A stretch of 64,000 nucleotides of DNA from Sphingopyxis sp. H073. GTDB lineage: Bacteria > Pseudomonadota > Alphaproteobacteria > Sphingomonadales > Sphingomonadaceae. The stretch covers positions 372,001 to 436,000 of the forward strand of contig NZ_LNSG01000001.1 of the NCBI RefSeq assembly GCF_001468395.1, read 5' to 3'. How positions within the stretch are numbered: the first letter of the stretch is position 1; each line of letters opens with the position of its first letter. Positions 9,292-19,537 of this stretch are shown in pieces. The notes under the pieces were generated by a model. The model was not told the origin of the DNA, did not search any database, and saw only the letters and a list, made by a program, of their open reading frames with translations. Both the position numbers and the translations under genes were made by a program.

Positions 9292-9307
9292 GCTGCGCCC
9301 CTGCGCG

Positions 9308-9775
9308 TCAGCCCCCTTTCGCCAAAAATTCGCTCAGCCGATCTAGAAATGGCCGCTGACTGGGCAGCATCATCGTGTCGGCCTCGGCCATCGTGAACCA
9401 CCGTGCGGCATCGACCTCGGGAAACGACTGGCGCCGGCCACTTTTGGGCGGCCACTCCAGTTCGAAGCAATTGCTTACAATCGCGGCCGCCTCGATATCC
9501 TGTCCCAGCGCAAAGGCATGAACCATCTTTCCGCCTGCCTGCCGAAGCTGCCCCAGAGCAGCAAGCGGGCCCTCAAGCGCGACGCCAAGTTCCTCTCGGG
9601 CTTCGCGGCGTGCGGCGTCTTCCGCGCTTTCTCCGGGCGCGATCAGCCCCTTGGGAATCTGCCAGGCGCCGCGGTCGCGCCGGCGCCACAAGGGACCGCC
9701 GGGATGGACAAGCAAGACCTGTAGCGCTCCGGCTGACCGGCGATACAACAAGATTCCGGCGCTCTCGCCGGTCAC
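9308..9775 (-). CDS. NUDIX hydrolase
   Basis: The protein has 155 residues. The Nudix box is complete: GLIAPGESAEDAARREAREELGV fits GX5EX7REUXEEXGU, with the REAREE metal-binding glutamates. The preceding WQIPKG motif and overall size resemble the diadenosine-polyphosphate/NTP-type Nudix family. Substrates are nucleoside diphosphate derivatives, but the specific one cannot be told. Transcribed alone. Confidence 0.88.
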   Translation of the reverse strand: MTGESAGILLYRRSAGALQVLLVHPGGPLWRRRDRGAWQIPKGLIAPGESAEDAARREAREELGVALEGPLAALGQLRQAGGKMVHAFALGQDIEAAAIVSNCFELEWPPKSGRRQSFPEVDAARWFTMAEADTMMLPSQRPFLDRLSEFLAKGG

Positions 9776-9893
9776 AACGTGCGATGACGGCGACGATCGG
9801 TTTCCATTGGCCGCCTCTCCTCAAATCCATCGACTGGCTGCGCTGGCGCACAGGGCGCGGCTTGCTACCTTCAAGGCCAGACTAAAGCGCATA

Positions 9894-10166
9894 ATGCAGC
9901 TCCAAGCTTTGCGTGACATGCGGGAATTTGCGTATTTCCTGTATGGCGCGCGTCGCTCACTCTCGCTCCATACCCTGGCTATGGAGGCTGAGATGGATAT
10001 CCCCAACGTCGACACATCGCTCGCCAAGCTCGGCGTGCCCCGCCGTACGCGCAAGAGAATCGGTCGCATATCGCGCTCCCCCAAAATGCGGGCTGCGGCG
10101 GCGCTTATTCCGCTTCTCGCCGCAGGATTTCTCGCTGCGCGGACGGTCGCGCGGCGCGGATCATGA
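9894..10166 (+). CDS. Small protein with C-terminal membrane anchor, unknown
   Basis: The protein has 90 residues starting MQLQALRDMREFAYFLYGAR. A basic amphipathic region is followed by one hydrophobic helix (AAAALIPLLAAGFLAA) and a short basic tail. No family was recognised. The stop overlaps the ATG of the next tiny gene (ATGA), which supports that both are translated. Longer upstream extensions run antisense to the Nudix gene and were discarded. Confidence 0.5.
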   Translation: MQLQALRDMREFAYFLYGARRSLSLHTLAMEAEMDIPNVDTSLAKLGVPRRTRKRIGRISRSPKMRAAAALIPLLAAGFLAARTVARRGS

Positions 10167-10297
10167 CGATGAGTCCGTCGGAGATCGACGACCCGTTCGA
10201 ACGTGATCGCGAGCGATCGGCGGCCATCCGATTTTGGATCGCGTTTATCGCCTTTGCGATATTGGGAAGCATCTGGTTCATGCTCTTCCGTCTCTGA
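10163..10297 (+). CDS. 44-residue single-helix membrane protein
   Basis: ATGA overlap with the preceding gene. The product starts MTMSPSEIDDPFERDRERSA and ends in one transmembrane helix, IRFWIAFIAFAILGSIWFML. The acidic/basic cytoplasmic head and single anchor suggest a small membrane-bound partner of the upstream protein. Function unknown. The charge pattern and coupled start argue against chance. Confidence 0.5.
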   Translation: MTMSPSEIDDPFERDRERSAAIRFWIAFIAFAILGSIWFMLFRL

Positions 10298-10475
10298 CAC
10301 GTCGAACCTTTATCAATCCTGGCGGACGTCGCTTCGCGGTCCGGCAGCCGAAGCGCCGCTAACTTGCGGGCCCCCCTACGCCGGTTTCCTGTCCGATCTC
10401 TGGTTGACCAGGATCAATGTCTGCAGCGCGCCCGCCGGCGATATTCGAACCGTACCAAAGAGGAGGAAGAGGAAG

Positions 10476-12029
10476 ATGTCACGAGCCGAAGCTCAAGGGG
10501 CGGGAGGTCGGGTCCGGCCCCTTCATGTCGATGTGCTGATCGTTGGCGCCGGTATCTCGGGCATCGGCTCGGCCTATCATCTTCAGCAGCAGTGCCCGGG
10601 CAAGAGTTACGCGATACTCGAGGCGAAACCGACCTTCGGCGGGACGTGGGAGACTCACAAATATCCCGGCGTACGGTCGGACTCGGACCTCTACACCTTC
10701 GGCTATCGCTTCAAGCCCTGGGTCGGCGCGCCAATCGCCAGTGGCGCCGAAATCCTCAAATATATGGGCGAGGTAATCGAGGAGAACGAGATCGGCGTCC
10801 ATATTCACTATGGCCATCGCATCACCGCCTGCCACTGGTCGAGCGCCGCCAATCGCTGGACGATCGAGGCAGTGCGCGCGTCGGATGGCGCGGCGGTCAC
10901 CTTCACGGCCAGCTTCCTGTGGATGTGCCAGGGCTATTATGATCATGACAAGCCCTACATTCCCGATTGGCCGGGTCTTGAGGATTTTAGAGGGCAGTTC
11001 ATTCACGCCCAGCTCTGGGGTCCGACGATCGATTATGGAGGCAAGCGCGTACTCGTCATCGGCTCGGGCGCTACCGCTGCGACCATCGTCCCGGCCTTTG
11101 CCGAGAAAGCAGCGCATGTGACGATGCTTCAGCGTTCGCCGACCTATTTCTATTGCAGCGAGAACAGGAACGAACTTGCCGACCGGCTGCGAGAGGTCGG
11201 GATCGACGAGCCGACAGTCCACCGCGTCGTGCGGGCTCAGATCATGCACGACCAGGATCTGATGACGCGGCGGTGCCATTCGGAGCCCGATGCGGTGTTC
11301 GAGGATCTGAAAGCGCTGATCCGGGCTTATTCGGGCGATCCCGACTTCGCGTTCGAGCCGCATTTCACGCCGAAATACCGGCCGTGGCAGCAACGGCTCG
11401 CGTTCTGCCCCGAAGGCGACATTTTCAGGGCGGCGGTGCAGGGCAAATTGACCGTCGTGACCGACACGATCGACTGCTTCACTGCGACAGGTGTCCGCAC
11501 CGCGAGTGGCGAGGAGATCGAGGCCGACATCATCGTCGCCGCGACCGGGTTCAATTTATCGGTCATGGGTGGGATCCCGTTCGATATCGACGGCGCACCG
11601 GTCGATTGGTCGAAGACGATCACCTATCGCGGGATGATGATGACCGGCGTCCCCAACCTCGCCTGGGTTATGGGCTATTTTCGGGCCAGCTGGACGCTCA
11701 GGGTCGACATGATGGGCGACTTCGTCTGCAACCTCCTCAACCATATGGACGACATCGGCGCGAGAAGGGTCGAGGTCGCGCTCAGGCCCGAGGATGAGGG
11801 CATGCAGATCCTGCCGTGGATCGAGGAAGACAACTTTAATCCGGGCTATCTTATGCGCGGCCTCGACGCGATGCCGCGGCGCGGCGACAAACCCGAATGG
11901 CGCCACAATCAGGACTATTGGGCGGAGAAGGACGCCTTCCCGAAGATCGACCTGCGCGGAGCGGAGTTCGTCTATGACGGTGAGCGCTCGGGGTGGTCGG
12001 CCCGCACCGACGCGGAAATTGCGGCCTGA
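10476..12029 (+). CDS. Flavin-containing / Baeyer-Villiger-type monooxygenase
   Basis: The protein has 517 residues. FAD-binding GAGISGIGSAYH lies near residue 25, and a second Rossmann motif GSGATAATIVPA (NADPH) near residue 195. FRGQFIHAQLW sits where FMO/BVMO proteins carry their FxGxxxH fingerprint, though the motif is not perfect. These enzymes insert or add one oxygen atom to ketones or soft nucleophiles with NADPH. AGGAGGAAG precedes the chosen ATG. In-frame sequence further upstream lacks coding character. Confidence 0.85.
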   Translation: MSRAEAQGAGGRVRPLHVDVLIVGAGISGIGSAYHLQQQCPGKSYAILEAKPTFGGTWETHKYPGVRSDSDLYTFGYRFKPWVGAPIASGAEILKYMGEVIEENEIGVHIHYGHRITACHWSSAANRWTIEAVRASDGAAVTFTASFLWMCQGYYDHDKPYIPDWPGLEDFRGQFIHAQLWGPTIDYGGKRVLVIGSGATAATIVPAFAEKAAHVTMLQRSPTYFYCSENRNELADRLREVGIDEPTVHRVVRAQIMHDQDLMTRRCHSEPDAVFEDLKALIRAYSGDPDFAFEPHFTPKYRPWQQRLAFCPEGDIFRAAVQGKLTVVTDTIDCFTATGVRTASGEEIEADIIVAATGFNLSVMGGIPFDIDGAPVDWSKTITYRGMMMTGVPNLAWVMGYFRASWTLRVDMMGDFVCNLLNHMDDIGARRVEVALRPEDEGMQILPWIEEDNFNPGYLMRGLDAMPRRGDKPEWRHNQDYWAEKDAFPKIDLRGAEFVYDGERSGWSARTDAEIAA

Positions 12030-12102
12030 TGGCGCGGCCGCGCCGCGAGGCCGGCCAGGGGCATAGGCCCGCCATCATACAGGCGGCCGCCGGGAGCGGA
12101 TC

Positions 12103-12555
12103 GTGACGCTCGCCCACCAGCTCGGTCTCGCCACTCTCGTCGTCGGGCTCACGGTCGTCGTGCACCTCGCGGGACTTGCGCTGCTGCTTGCGATCCTTCG
12201 CCGCTACCGGCGTGCATCGCGACGCTATCTTGTCATTCTTCTCAACGGGGGGGCGATTCTTGTCGCCGCATTCGGGCTGTTCGCGCTGCACTCGGCCGAA
12301 ATCTGGATCTGGGCAGGGATCTACCAGCTTCTCGGCGCTTTCATCGACTTCGAACATGCCTTGTATTTCTCGACATCGACCTACGTCACCATAGGCTATG
12401 GCGACATCGTCCTGCCCCCGGGGCTGCGGATCCTTGGCGCGATCGAGGGCGCGAGCGGGATCATCCTGATCGGCTGGTCAACGGCCTTCTTCTTCTCGAT
12501 CGTCGATCGTATGAAACTCCTCGAACGCAGTTTCGATACCGATCATGGCCGATAA
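12103..12555 (+). CDS. Two-TM potassium channel-like protein
   Basis: The protein has 150 residues from a GTG start after CGGGAGCGG. There are about four hydrophobic helices with a re-entrant pore loop. The selectivity-filter motif TYVTIGYGDIVLP matches the K+ channel signature TxGYGD. There is no RCK domain, so gating is not evident. It follows the monooxygenase by 73 bases and could be cotranscribed. Confidence 0.83.
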   Translation: MTLAHQLGLATLVVGLTVVVHLAGLALLLAILRRYRRASRRYLVILLNGGAILVAAFGLFALHSAEIWIWAGIYQLLGAFIDFEHALYFSTSTYVTIGYGDIVLPPGLRILGAIEGASGIILIGWSTAFFFSIVDRMKLLERSFDTDHGR

Positions 12556-12708
12556 GGCATCGACTGGGACGCCGCGTGGCCGTCGACACGATCCCGTCGT
12601 TCGTCCCGAGCATCGATGCCTGCTGTCAGCCCGTCCGCGATACGAGACGGGCTTCGCGATCATTGTCGCGCGGGGACGGCCAAGGACCGGGCAGGACGGT
12701 GATCGTAA

Positions 12709-13080
12709 TCAGTTGCGCCCTTCGACCCACATCAGGGCCGCGCCGCGATCCTCCGGCTTGAACACCCGATAGCTGATATGCGGCAGAAGTGCGCTTTCGA
12801 TCCGTGTGAGCGCCCGGATCCAGACTTGATCGGCGACGACCGCGACGCGTCCGAACCGGCCGAGCTTGGCGAAAAGCGGTGCGGCCCGGGCGATATGCGC
12901 GGCCAGCCCGCTGATCTCGATACCGTCGATCGACCGCGTTTCGGCATAAACATCCACAGTCTCGTTCGCCGCCATCGCGGTGTCGAGCCGGTCCATGATC
13001 GAGGCCAGATCCTCTCCCGTGATTTTGCCGTCGATACGGACGGCGAGCACATCGTCCTTCGTGTCGATCATTTCGAACAT
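12709..13080 (-). CDS. SpoIIAA-like (STAS-fold) protein
   Basis: The protein has 123 residues starting MFEMIDTKDDVLAVRIDGKI. The pattern GKITGEDLASIMDRLD ... FAKLGRFGRVAVVADQVWI is that of the SpoIIAA-like family, small soluble proteins with a STAS-type fold and unknown function. Its start lies inside the end of the upstream HdeD-like gene (13-base overlap), so the two are coupled. Longer versions would overlap that gene fully. Confidence 0.78.
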   Translation of the reverse strand: MFEMIDTKDDVLAVRIDGKITGEDLASIMDRLDTAMAANETVDVYAETRSIDGIEISGLAAHIARAAPLFAKLGRFGRVAVVADQVWIRALTRIESALLPHISYRVFKPEDRGAALMWVEGRN

Positions 13081-13628
13081 GACGGGGCCTTTCCGGTGAC
13101 GCTCGCCAGCATCGCAGCAACGGCGAGCAGGTCGAGCGTGAGGCTCTGCGCCGCGGGGAGGATCGAGGCGAATGGCCACGCGAACCCGATCGCGAGCGAC
13201 ACCATCAGGCTGACCGTGCCCGAGAGATAGAGCCAGCCGCGGCCCGCATGGTTACGTGCGAGCGCGAGCGTCAGCCGCGCCGCTGCTCCCACCGCGAGAA
13301 CCCCCGCCATCGCCATTGCACCGTGATAACCGCCAAGCAGCGGATCGACGAACAGGATGATCGCCTGAATCAGGCAGACGAGCGCGCTGGCGAGCCAAAG
13401 CCGACGATCCAGCCGATCGGCGCAGGTCGCCGCCATGCGGGCCTGGACGAGCGCGGCGAACAGCAACGCGGCCACCAGCATGTAAAGCGCCGCGATGGTC
13501 TCCAGGAAGGTGCGCGATAAAATGAACAGGATGAGGAGGCATACCGCCACGCCAATTTCGAGGACCGAGATTTCTTTCCAGAGGCTGCTCTGCACCGGGC
13601 GGCCGGGCGCATCGGTCACAATCATCAA
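13068..13628 (-). CDS. HdeD/DUF308-like membrane protein
   Basis: The protein has 186 residues with six predicted transmembrane helices in three similar pairs. Small-residue-rich helices such as LVCLIQAIILFVDPLLGG fit the HdeD family, which is linked to acid resistance in E. coli. It is first in a two-gene operon with the SpoIIAA-like gene. An island operator lies 63 bases upstream of its start. Assignment to HdeD is by helix pattern only. Confidence 0.6.
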   Translation of the reverse strand: MMIVTDAPGRPVQSSLWKEISVLEIGVAVCLLILFILSRTFLETIAALYMLVAALLFAALVQARMAATCADRLDRRLWLASALVCLIQAIILFVDPLLGGYHGAMAMAGVLAVGAAARLTLALARNHAGRGWLYLSGTVSLMVSLAIGFAWPFASILPAAQSLTLDLLAVAAMLASVTGKAPSCSK

Positions 13629-13690
13629 TCGTCTCCCTTGCGGAAAATGGCGGTGGGGGCAGGCATAACGCGATGCTGGAAGCGCCGCAT

Positions 13691-13706
13691 TGCGGGATTC
13701 TACGGA
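13691..13706 (-). promoter_or_regulatory. Island operator copy 2 (upstream of HdeD-like operon)
   Basis: Read on the minus strand this is TCCGTAGAATCCCGCA, 63 bases before the HdeD-like start. It differs from the copy before fixL at only two central bases. The rest of the 13629-13921 gap holds a protein-like minus-strand stretch (DQLVEFERGILSEQRKLK, about 13760-13850) that has no clear start and may be a decayed gene. Confidence 0.6.
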
Positions 13707-13921
13707 CCTTCGTTGCTGCGCGTCCGCGTGCCGCGACGAGGCGGGCCAGAAATGCGCGAACGCTCGTCTTGAGCTTCCGTTGTTCGCTCAGGATGCCGCG
13801 CTCAAATTCGACAAGCTGGTCATGAACGCGCACCCCCAGCGCGCTGCGCCGAGGTTCGATCTCGCGATTGAGTTCGGCCTGCCGACGACGATGGTCCGCG
13901 CGATCCCTTGCATGCGCTGGG

Positions 13922-14989
13922 CTACGAGACGGACCTCGCCGCAGCGGGATCGGCCGCTTCGATGATGACCTTAAGCGCCTGCGTCTCGGCTGCCCTGGAG
14001 AAGACGTCATAAGCGTCCATCATGTCGGCCATTGCAAAATGGTGGGTGACAAGCTGTTCGGGATCCAATTGTTTCGCCTCTACCATCCGCAGCAGCTGCG
14101 GCGTCGAGACGGTGTCAACCAATCGCGTCGTGATTGTGATATTGTGGGACCACAGACGCTCGAGATGCAGGTCGGCCTTGGCGCCATGCACCCCGACGTT
14201 CGCAATCGTTCCTCCGGCTGCGACGAGCAGCTGGCAGAGTTCGAAGGTCGCGGCGACGCCAACCGCCTCGATCACCGTATCGGCACCGCGCCCACGCGTC
14301 ATCTCCATCAGCGCCGCTGCGGCGTCGCGCGTGCCGCTGTTGATCGTGTCGCTGGCGCCGAACCGGCGCGCAACAGCGAGACGGCTGTTGTCCAGATCGA
14401 TCATGATGATCCGCGCGGGCGAGAAGAGCTGCGCGGTGAGCAGCGCGGCGAGACCGATCGGTCCCGCGCCGACGATTGCGAGGGTCGATCCCGGGGCGAC
14501 CTTGCCATTGAGCACGCCGCATTCGAAACCGGTCGGGAGGATGTCGCTGAGCAGGACCAGCGCATCCTCGTCCGCCTGCTCGGGGATGGCGTAGAGGCTC
14601 GTGTCGGCATGCGGGATGCGAACATATTCGGCCTGGGTGCCGTCGATCATATTGCCGAGGATCCAGCCCCCCGTCGCGCAATGCGACTGCATGCCCCGGC
14701 GGCAATATTCGCAGCGCCCGCACGCGGTGATACAGCTGATCAGAACATGATCGCCGGGCGCGAAAGCCGTTACGCCCGTCCCGATGCTATCGACGATGCC
14801 GACCCCCTCATGCCCGAGGATGCGGCCCGGCGCGCAGCTGGGGACATCGCCTTTCAATATGTGGAGGTCGGTGCCGCAAATGGTCGTCTTGGTGATGCGG
14901 ACGATCGCGTCGCCCGCATCCCGCACCTGGGGGACCGGCCGCTCCTCTACAGCCTTCAGGCCAGGGCCGTTATAGACTAGGGCTTTCAT
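13922..14989 (-). CDS. Zinc-dependent alcohol dehydrogenase (MDR family)
   Basis: The protein has 355 residues. TICGTDLH supplies the catalytic zinc cysteine, GHEGVG follows, and CGRCEYCRRGMQSHC supplies the structural zinc cysteines. The NAD-binding motif is GAGPIGLAALL. The overall pattern is that of threonine-dehydrogenase/formaldehyde-dehydrogenase-like MDR enzymes acting on short alcohols or aldehydes. Its ATG overlaps the stop of the upstream nuclease gene (ATGA), so it is the last gene of a three-gene operon. Confidence 0.9.
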   Translation of the reverse strand: MKALVYNGPGLKAVEERPVPQVRDAGDAIVRITKTTICGTDLHILKGDVPSCAPGRILGHEGVGIVDSIGTGVTAFAPGDHVLISCITACGRCEYCRRGMQSHCATGGWILGNMIDGTQAEYVRIPHADTSLYAIPEQADEDALVLLSDILPTGFECGVLNGKVAPGSTLAIVGAGPIGLAALLTAQLFSPARIIMIDLDNSRLAVARRFGASDTINSGTRDAAAALMEMTRGRGADTVIEAVGVAATFELCQLLVAAGGTIANVGVHGAKADLHLERLWSHNITITTRLVDTVSTPQLLRMVEAKQLDPEQLVTHHFAMADMMDAYDVFSRAAETQALKVIIEAADPAAARSVS

Positions 14990-16695
14990 GCGAAACCTCC
15001 TTTCATGAGGGGAGGGGCGTCTGGACCGTTGCCTTGGCGGCTCGATCGTGTCGGCACCGCGGGATGCGAGGTTTCTGCATTTGCCGCACGGCGGCGCCGT
15101 TTCTGTTCGGTGCGCGCCGCCTCATAGCTGGCGAGAACCCGCCGCATCTCGTCGAGCGCGTTGCGCCGACCTCTCTCGCTGCGGATATGCTCGAGGTTGT
15201 GCTTCAGATTGGCGGCGAAATCGGCATAGTCATTCTGCCAGTCTTCGCCCGCGAGCTGGGCAAGATCGATGCGTCCGGTCTGGATTCGCTTGGGCGGCAC
15301 GCCGGGGGCGAGCGCGAAGCTCTCGCCGATCGCAGGAGCGACGACGGCAAGGCCCGGCGTTTCGGATTGGACGAGCGAGCGAAGCGCTTCGATCGCTTCG
15401 CTCTCGCCATGGTCCAGAAAAAGTCCGCCGCGGATTGGACGACGTTCGCGAATCCAGGCCGCAAGCTCGTCCCGATCGGCATGCGCCGAATAGCTTTCGA
15501 TGCGCCGGATGGCGGCACGAACGTTGATGTCCTTGCCCGAAAGCCGCACGCGCTCGGCCCCATCGAGGATGACCCGCCCGAGCGATCCGCGCGCCTGGAA
15601 TCCGACGAACAAGATCGTCGACTGGCGCCGGTGCAGATTATGCTCGAGATGGTGGCGGACGCGCCCGCCCTCGCACATGCCCGAGGCAGCGAGGATGATG
15701 GCGCCCGACACGCTGTTGAGACGGATCGATTCGGCGACGTCCTCGACATAGCGGATCGAGGGATGACGGAAGACGTCACTGCCCGCGACATCCTCGAGCT
15801 CGGCCGCGTGCGCCGCGAAGACTGTCGTTGCTTGGCTCGCAAGGGGCGAGTCGACGAAGATGGGAATGTTCGGGATGCGGTTCGCCTCGGCGAGGCGGGC
15901 GAGGTCGAGAAGCAGCTCCTGCGTCCGCTCGAGCGCGAACGCCGGGATGATGAGGTTGCCACCGCGCGCGAGCGCCGCCTTCACTTCGGTTTCGAGGAGC
16001 TGACGGCGGTCCTCGATCGTCAGTTTCGGCCGCGGCCGGTCGCCATAGGTCGATTCGCATATGATGAAGTCCATGCCCGTGGGCGCATCGGGATCGCTCT
16101 GGAATGCCTTGTTGCCGGGTCCCAGATCGCCCGAAAAGAGCAGGCGAACACCGCCCGCCTCAAGCTCGACGGAGGCCGATCCCAGGATATGCCCGGCATT
16201 CCACAGCCGCGCCTTGAAACCCGGGGCGGGCTCGAACCAGGTCCCAAGCTCGGCGGGCTGGGTCAGGCGCCACGCCCGCAGCCCATCGGCCTCGGTGTAG
16301 AGCGGCTCGAACATCGGCTCGCCCGCGCGGTCGTAGCGGCGGTTCCGGCGCGCCGTGTCGCTCTCCTGAATTCGCCCCGCGTCGGCGAGCATGAATTCGA
16401 GAAGGTCAGCGGTCGGCGCGGTGCACCAAAGGGGACCGCGATATCCCTCCTTCGCGAGCTTCGGTAACAGTCCGCAATGATCGATATGCGCATGGGTAAG
16501 CAGAACTGCGTCGATCTTGTCGACGTCGAACCCAAAGGCGCCATGGTTCAGCGTCTCGAGGCTTCGCGATCCTTGGAACAGCCCGCAGTCGATCAGGATC
16601 CTTCGCTGTCCGAGCGTGAGTTCCATGCACGAGCCGGTGACCGTTCCCGCGGCGCCATGGAAGGCAATCTTCAGCGGCGTTTCGGGGTCGGCCAT
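14986..16695 (-). CDS. MBL-fold / beta-CASP RNA metallo-hydrolase
   Basis: The protein has 569 residues. The metallo-beta-lactamase motif HAHIDH lies at residues 68-73, with further motifs NAGHILGSA and FSGDLG. The beta-CASP domain shows [14 protein letters not shown] and EGGR-like loops, and the C-terminal RMK-type histidine is in [11 protein letters not shown]. The family includes CPSF73-like ribonucleases in bacteria and archaea. In stress loci such proteins sit beside universal stress and alcohol dehydrogenase genes. The start at [10 protein letters not shown] puts the fold at the N-terminus, and a longer version would only add an unstructured arginine-rich leader. Confidence 0.88.
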   Translation of the reverse strand: MADPETPLKIAFHGAAGTVTGSCMELTLGQRRILIDCGLFQGSRSLETLNHGAFGFDVDKIDAVLLTHAHIDHCGLLPKLAKEGYRGPLWCTAPTADLLEFMLADAGRIQESDTARRNRRYDRAGEPMFEPLYTEADGLRAWRLTQPAELGTWFEPAPGFKARLWNAGHILGSASVELEAGGVRLLFSGDLGPGNKAFQSDPDAPTGMDFIICESTYGDRPRPKLTIEDRRQLLETEVKAALARGGNLIIPAFALERTQELLLDLARLAEANRIPNIPIFVDSPLASQATTVFAAHAAELEDVAGSDVFRHPSIRYVEDVAESIRLNSVSGAIILAASGMCEGGRVRHHLEHNLHRRQSTILFVGFQARGSLGRVILDGAERVRLSGKDINVRAAIRRIESYSAHADRDELAAWIRERRPIRGGLFLDHGESEAIEALRSLVQSETPGLAVVAPAIGESFALAPGVPPKRIQTGRIDLAQLAGEDWQNDYADFAANLKHNLEHIRSERGRRNALDEMRRVLASYEAARTEQKRRRRAANAETSHPAVPTRSSRQGNGPDAPPLMKGGFA

Positions 16696-16747
16696 GACAC
16701 TCGATCTTTCGTTCGCAGGTGGACGGAGAGGCGGCCTCGCATTGCGC

Positions 16748-17332
16748 TCAGCGCCCCGCCGCGCCATATTGGGTCATCGCCTCGAGCCACTTCGTGCGGT
16801 GCTCGGCATCACCTTCGACATTGCCGACGATGCTTCGCTCCGTGGGCGCGATGCCGACAAAGCCGAGAATATTGCGCTCGAGGCTGCGCAGGCTGTGCGC
16901 GCCAAAATAAAGGCGGTAGAACAGCCCGGGCATCCCCATTGTCACGACGATATGGGCCGTTCGGCCTTTGAGGCGTTTTTCGGGCAAGCCCTTTGCCTTG
17001 GGCGCGAAGGCGAATCCGGGCCGCATCACCTGTTCGAAGAAGCCCTTGAGGCGGGCGGGCAGGTCGCCGAGCCAGAGCGGGTAGAAGATCACCAGATGTT
17101 CGGCCCAGGCAATATCGTCCTGTGCCTCGGCTATCGCGGGCGGAAGCGCACCCTCTTCCCACTCTTTGCGACTTTCGAGCAGATCGAACGCGAGGCCTGC
17201 GACGGCGATGCGGCGGACGTCATGACCTGCCGCCAGCGCCGCCGCCGCATATGTGTCGGCGAGCGCATGGACGAACCGCCCCGGATCGGGGTCGGGGTGT
17301 CCGTCGATCAGCGTGATCCGTCTGGCCACCAT
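16748..17332 (-). CDS. Flavodoxin-fold NAD(P)H dehydrogenase (NQO/MdaB-like)
   Basis: The protein has 194 residues. The phosphate-binding start is [35 protein letters not shown] is the signature of the NQO1-like fold, and the [16 protein letters not shown] segment follows. These FMN/FAD enzymes perform two-electron reductions of quinones. It is the first gene of the operon with the beta-CASP nuclease (52 bases downstream) and the alcohol dehydrogenase. Confidence 0.85.
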   Translation of the reverse strand: MVARRITLIDGHPDPDPGRFVHALADTYAAAALAAGHDVRRIAVAGLAFDLLESRKEWEEGALPPAIAEAQDDIAWAEHLVIFYPLWLGDLPARLKGFFEQVMRPGFAFAPKAKGLPEKRLKGRTAHIVVTMGMPGLFYRLYFGAHSLRSLERNILGFVGIAPTERSIVGNVEGDAEHRTKWLEAMTQYGAAGR

Positions 17333-17467
17333 GCCGAATTCCTAAAGGTTCGGGGTGCGCGCGTTGGCGCGACTGGAACGGAACACCGCGCCGGGCCGAG
17401 CTGGACGGGACGGGCGCGGCGCGGCGATCCGCCTGCCGCTTTTGGGATTGCGGACGCATTCCTCCTA

Positions 17468-17483
17468 TCCGTAGTTTCCCGCA
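17468..17483. promoter_or_regulatory. Island operator copy 3 (between quinone reductase operon and fixLJ)
   Basis: TCCGTAGTTTCCCGCA on the plus strand, 136 bases from the minus-strand operon start and 180 bases from the fixL start. It contains GTAGTTTCCC, the core of the FixJ site that I recall from Sinorhizobium fixK. Being a dyad it could serve either direction, so autoregulation of fixLJ is possible. Confidence 0.6.
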
Positions 17484-17662
17484 TGGCCCCGCCACGCGCA
17501 CGGCCTTGGCGAAACGGCATGCCCCATAAGGATCAACGCGGATCGCGGTCGCAGCGATCGTTTCGCTCTGGCCCGAAAATCGCTATGGAAGGCGTCCGCG
17601 GGAAGGCGAACCTTGAGGATGGCGGCGCCTTTTTTACAGCGCGGGCGGAGGCTGCGCGGTCG

Positions 17663-19537
17663 ATGTCGATGTTGCAACGCTCTTTTGCGGCGCGTCTCGT
17701 CTGCGCGCTGGCTCTAATCGCCGCCGCGGCGCTGCTGCGCTATGCGCTCGAGCCCTGGCTCGCCGGCAACGCAGCCTTCCTGCTGTTCGCGCCCGCGATC
17801 CTCGCCGCCGCCGTTCTCGCCGGACCGCTCGCGACATCGATCTCGACGGCTCCGGCTCTGCTCATCGGCCTCTATTTTGCCGGCTACCGGGGCTACAGAA
17901 CCCCTAATCTGGTCGAAGCCGCGGTTTTCCTGCTCACGGCGGGCGGCGTCGTTGCGCTGTCGCAGGCTTTCGAGCGGATGCGCAAGCGCATGCACGAAAG
18001 TGACCGGCATGCCGCGCAGCGCGATGCCGAGGCAGCGCTCGTCGCCGAGGAGCTCAATCTGCTGATCGATGGCGTCGAGGGCCATGCGATCTATCTGCTC
18101 GATGCCCGAGGCCGGGTCACGATCTGGAACAAGGGCGCCGAGCGCCTCAAGGGGTGGCGCGAAGACGAGGTTGTCGGAGAGGATGCCGCGATCTTCTACC
18201 CGCCAGATGCGATAGCCGCGGGCAAGCCCGCCGAGGATCTCGCCACGGCCGCCCGCGACGGCTGCCTCGACGCCGAAGACTGGCGCGTCCGCAAGGACGG
18301 TTCGGAGTTTCTCGCCGACGTGTCGATCACCGCGCTTCGCAACGAAGACGGAAGCCTTCGCGGCTTCGCCAAGATCGTCTCCGACATCACCGGGCGCCGC
18401 GCCGCCGAGGAAGCCTTGCGATCGCGGGAAAGCCATCTCCGCTCGATCCTGTCGACCGTGCCCGACGCGATGGTCGTGATCGACGATCGGGGTCTGATCG
18501 TCTCGTTCAGCGCCGCCGCCGAGCGGCTGTTCGGCTATCAGGAGGCCGAACTGCTTGGCGTCAATGTCAGCCGGCTCATGCCCTCGCCCGATCGCGAACG
18601 CCACGACGCCTATATCCGCCGCTACCTCGAAACAGGGGAAAAGCGCATTATCGGAATCGGACGGGTGGTGTTCGCCGAGCGCAAGGACGGCTCGACCTTT
18701 CCGATGGAATTGTCGATCGGGGAGGCGTCGAGCGACAGCCATCCGCTCTTCACCGGCTTCATTCGCGATCTCACCGAGCGCCAGCTGACCGAGGCGCGGC
18801 TCGAATCGCTTAAGTCCGAGCTGATCCACGTCTCGCGCGTAAGTGCGATGGGGACGATGGCTTCGACCCTTGCCCATGAGCTCAACCAGCCGCTCACCGC
18901 CGTCGCCAATTATGTCGAGGCCGTTCGCGACCTGCTCGCGAGCCCCGCACCTGCCGATATGCCGATGATCCGCGATGCGCTCGACGATACGGCGAAGGAA
19001 GCGCTGCGCGCCGGGCACATCGTCCGGCGGCTGCGCGATTTCGTGGCGCGGCGCGAGGTCGAGAAAACGATCGAGAAACTGCCGTTGCTCATCAACGAGG
19101 CGGCGGTTCTCGGGCTGATGGGCGCACGCGAGAAGAGCGTCGAGCCGCGTTTCGATCTCGATCCCTATGCCTCGCCCGTGCTCGTCGACAAGGTCCAGAT
19201 TCAGCAGGTGCTGATCAACCTCATCCGCAACGCCGTGGAAGCGATGGCCGACAGCCCGGTACGGCAGCTGACCGTCACGAGCCGTCCCGACCAGCGCGGT
19301 TTTGTCCGGGTGATTGTCGCCGATACCGGCCCGGGCGTCACGCCCGAGGTCGCCGCGCAACTCTTCACGGCGTTCGTCAGCACGAAGGCCGAAGGCATGG
19401 GCCTCGGCCTTTCAATCTGCCGGACGATCGTCGAAGCCAATGGAGGCCGCATCTGGATGGAGAGAGGTGCCGACGGCGGGACCGAATTTCATTTCACGCT
19501 GGTGAGCGCGAAAGCGGAGGAAGATGATGTCGGATAG
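17663..19537 (+). CDS. fixL: Oxygen-sensing histidine kinase FixL
   Basis: The protein has 624 residues. Three or four transmembrane helices lie at about 10-100, a first PAS domain at about 130-245, a haem-type PAS at about 255-375, and HisKA plus HATPase to the end. In the second PAS, H314 (RHDAYIRRY) aligns with the haem-ligand histidine of Bradyrhizobium FixL. R320 and R334 (GIGR) align with the two arginines that couple oxygen binding to kinase control. The phospho-accepting histidine is H405 in AHELNQP. The start is uncertain: two ATGs lie two codons apart, and one lies further upstream. The stop overlaps fixJ. Confidence 0.92.
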   Translation: MSMLQRSFAARLVCALALIAAAALLRYALEPWLAGNAAFLLFAPAILAAAVLAGPLATSISTAPALLIGLYFAGYRGYRTPNLVEAAVFLLTAGGVVALSQAFERMRKRMHESDRHAAQRDAEAALVAEELNLLIDGVEGHAIYLLDARGRVTIWNKGAERLKGWREDEVVGEDAAIFYPPDAIAAGKPAEDLATAARDGCLDAEDWRVRKDGSEFLADVSITALRNEDGSLRGFAKIVSDITGRRAAEEALRSRESHLRSILSTVPDAMVVIDDRGLIVSFSAAAERLFGYQEAELLGVNVSRLMPSPDRERHDAYIRRYLETGEKRIIGIGRVVFAERKDGSTFPMELSIGEASSDSHPLFTGFIRDLTERQLTEARLESLKSELIHVSRVSAMGTMASTLAHELNQPLTAVANYVEAVRDLLASPAPADMPMIRDALDDTAKEALRAGHIVRRLRDFVARREVEKTIEKLPLLINEAAVLGLMGAREKSVEPRFDLDPYASPVLVDKVQIQQVLINLIRNAVEAMADSPVRQLTVTSRPDQRGFVRVIVADTGPGVTPEVAAQLFTAFVSTKAEGMGLGLSICRTIVEANGGRIWMERGADGGTEFHFTLVSAKAEEDDVG

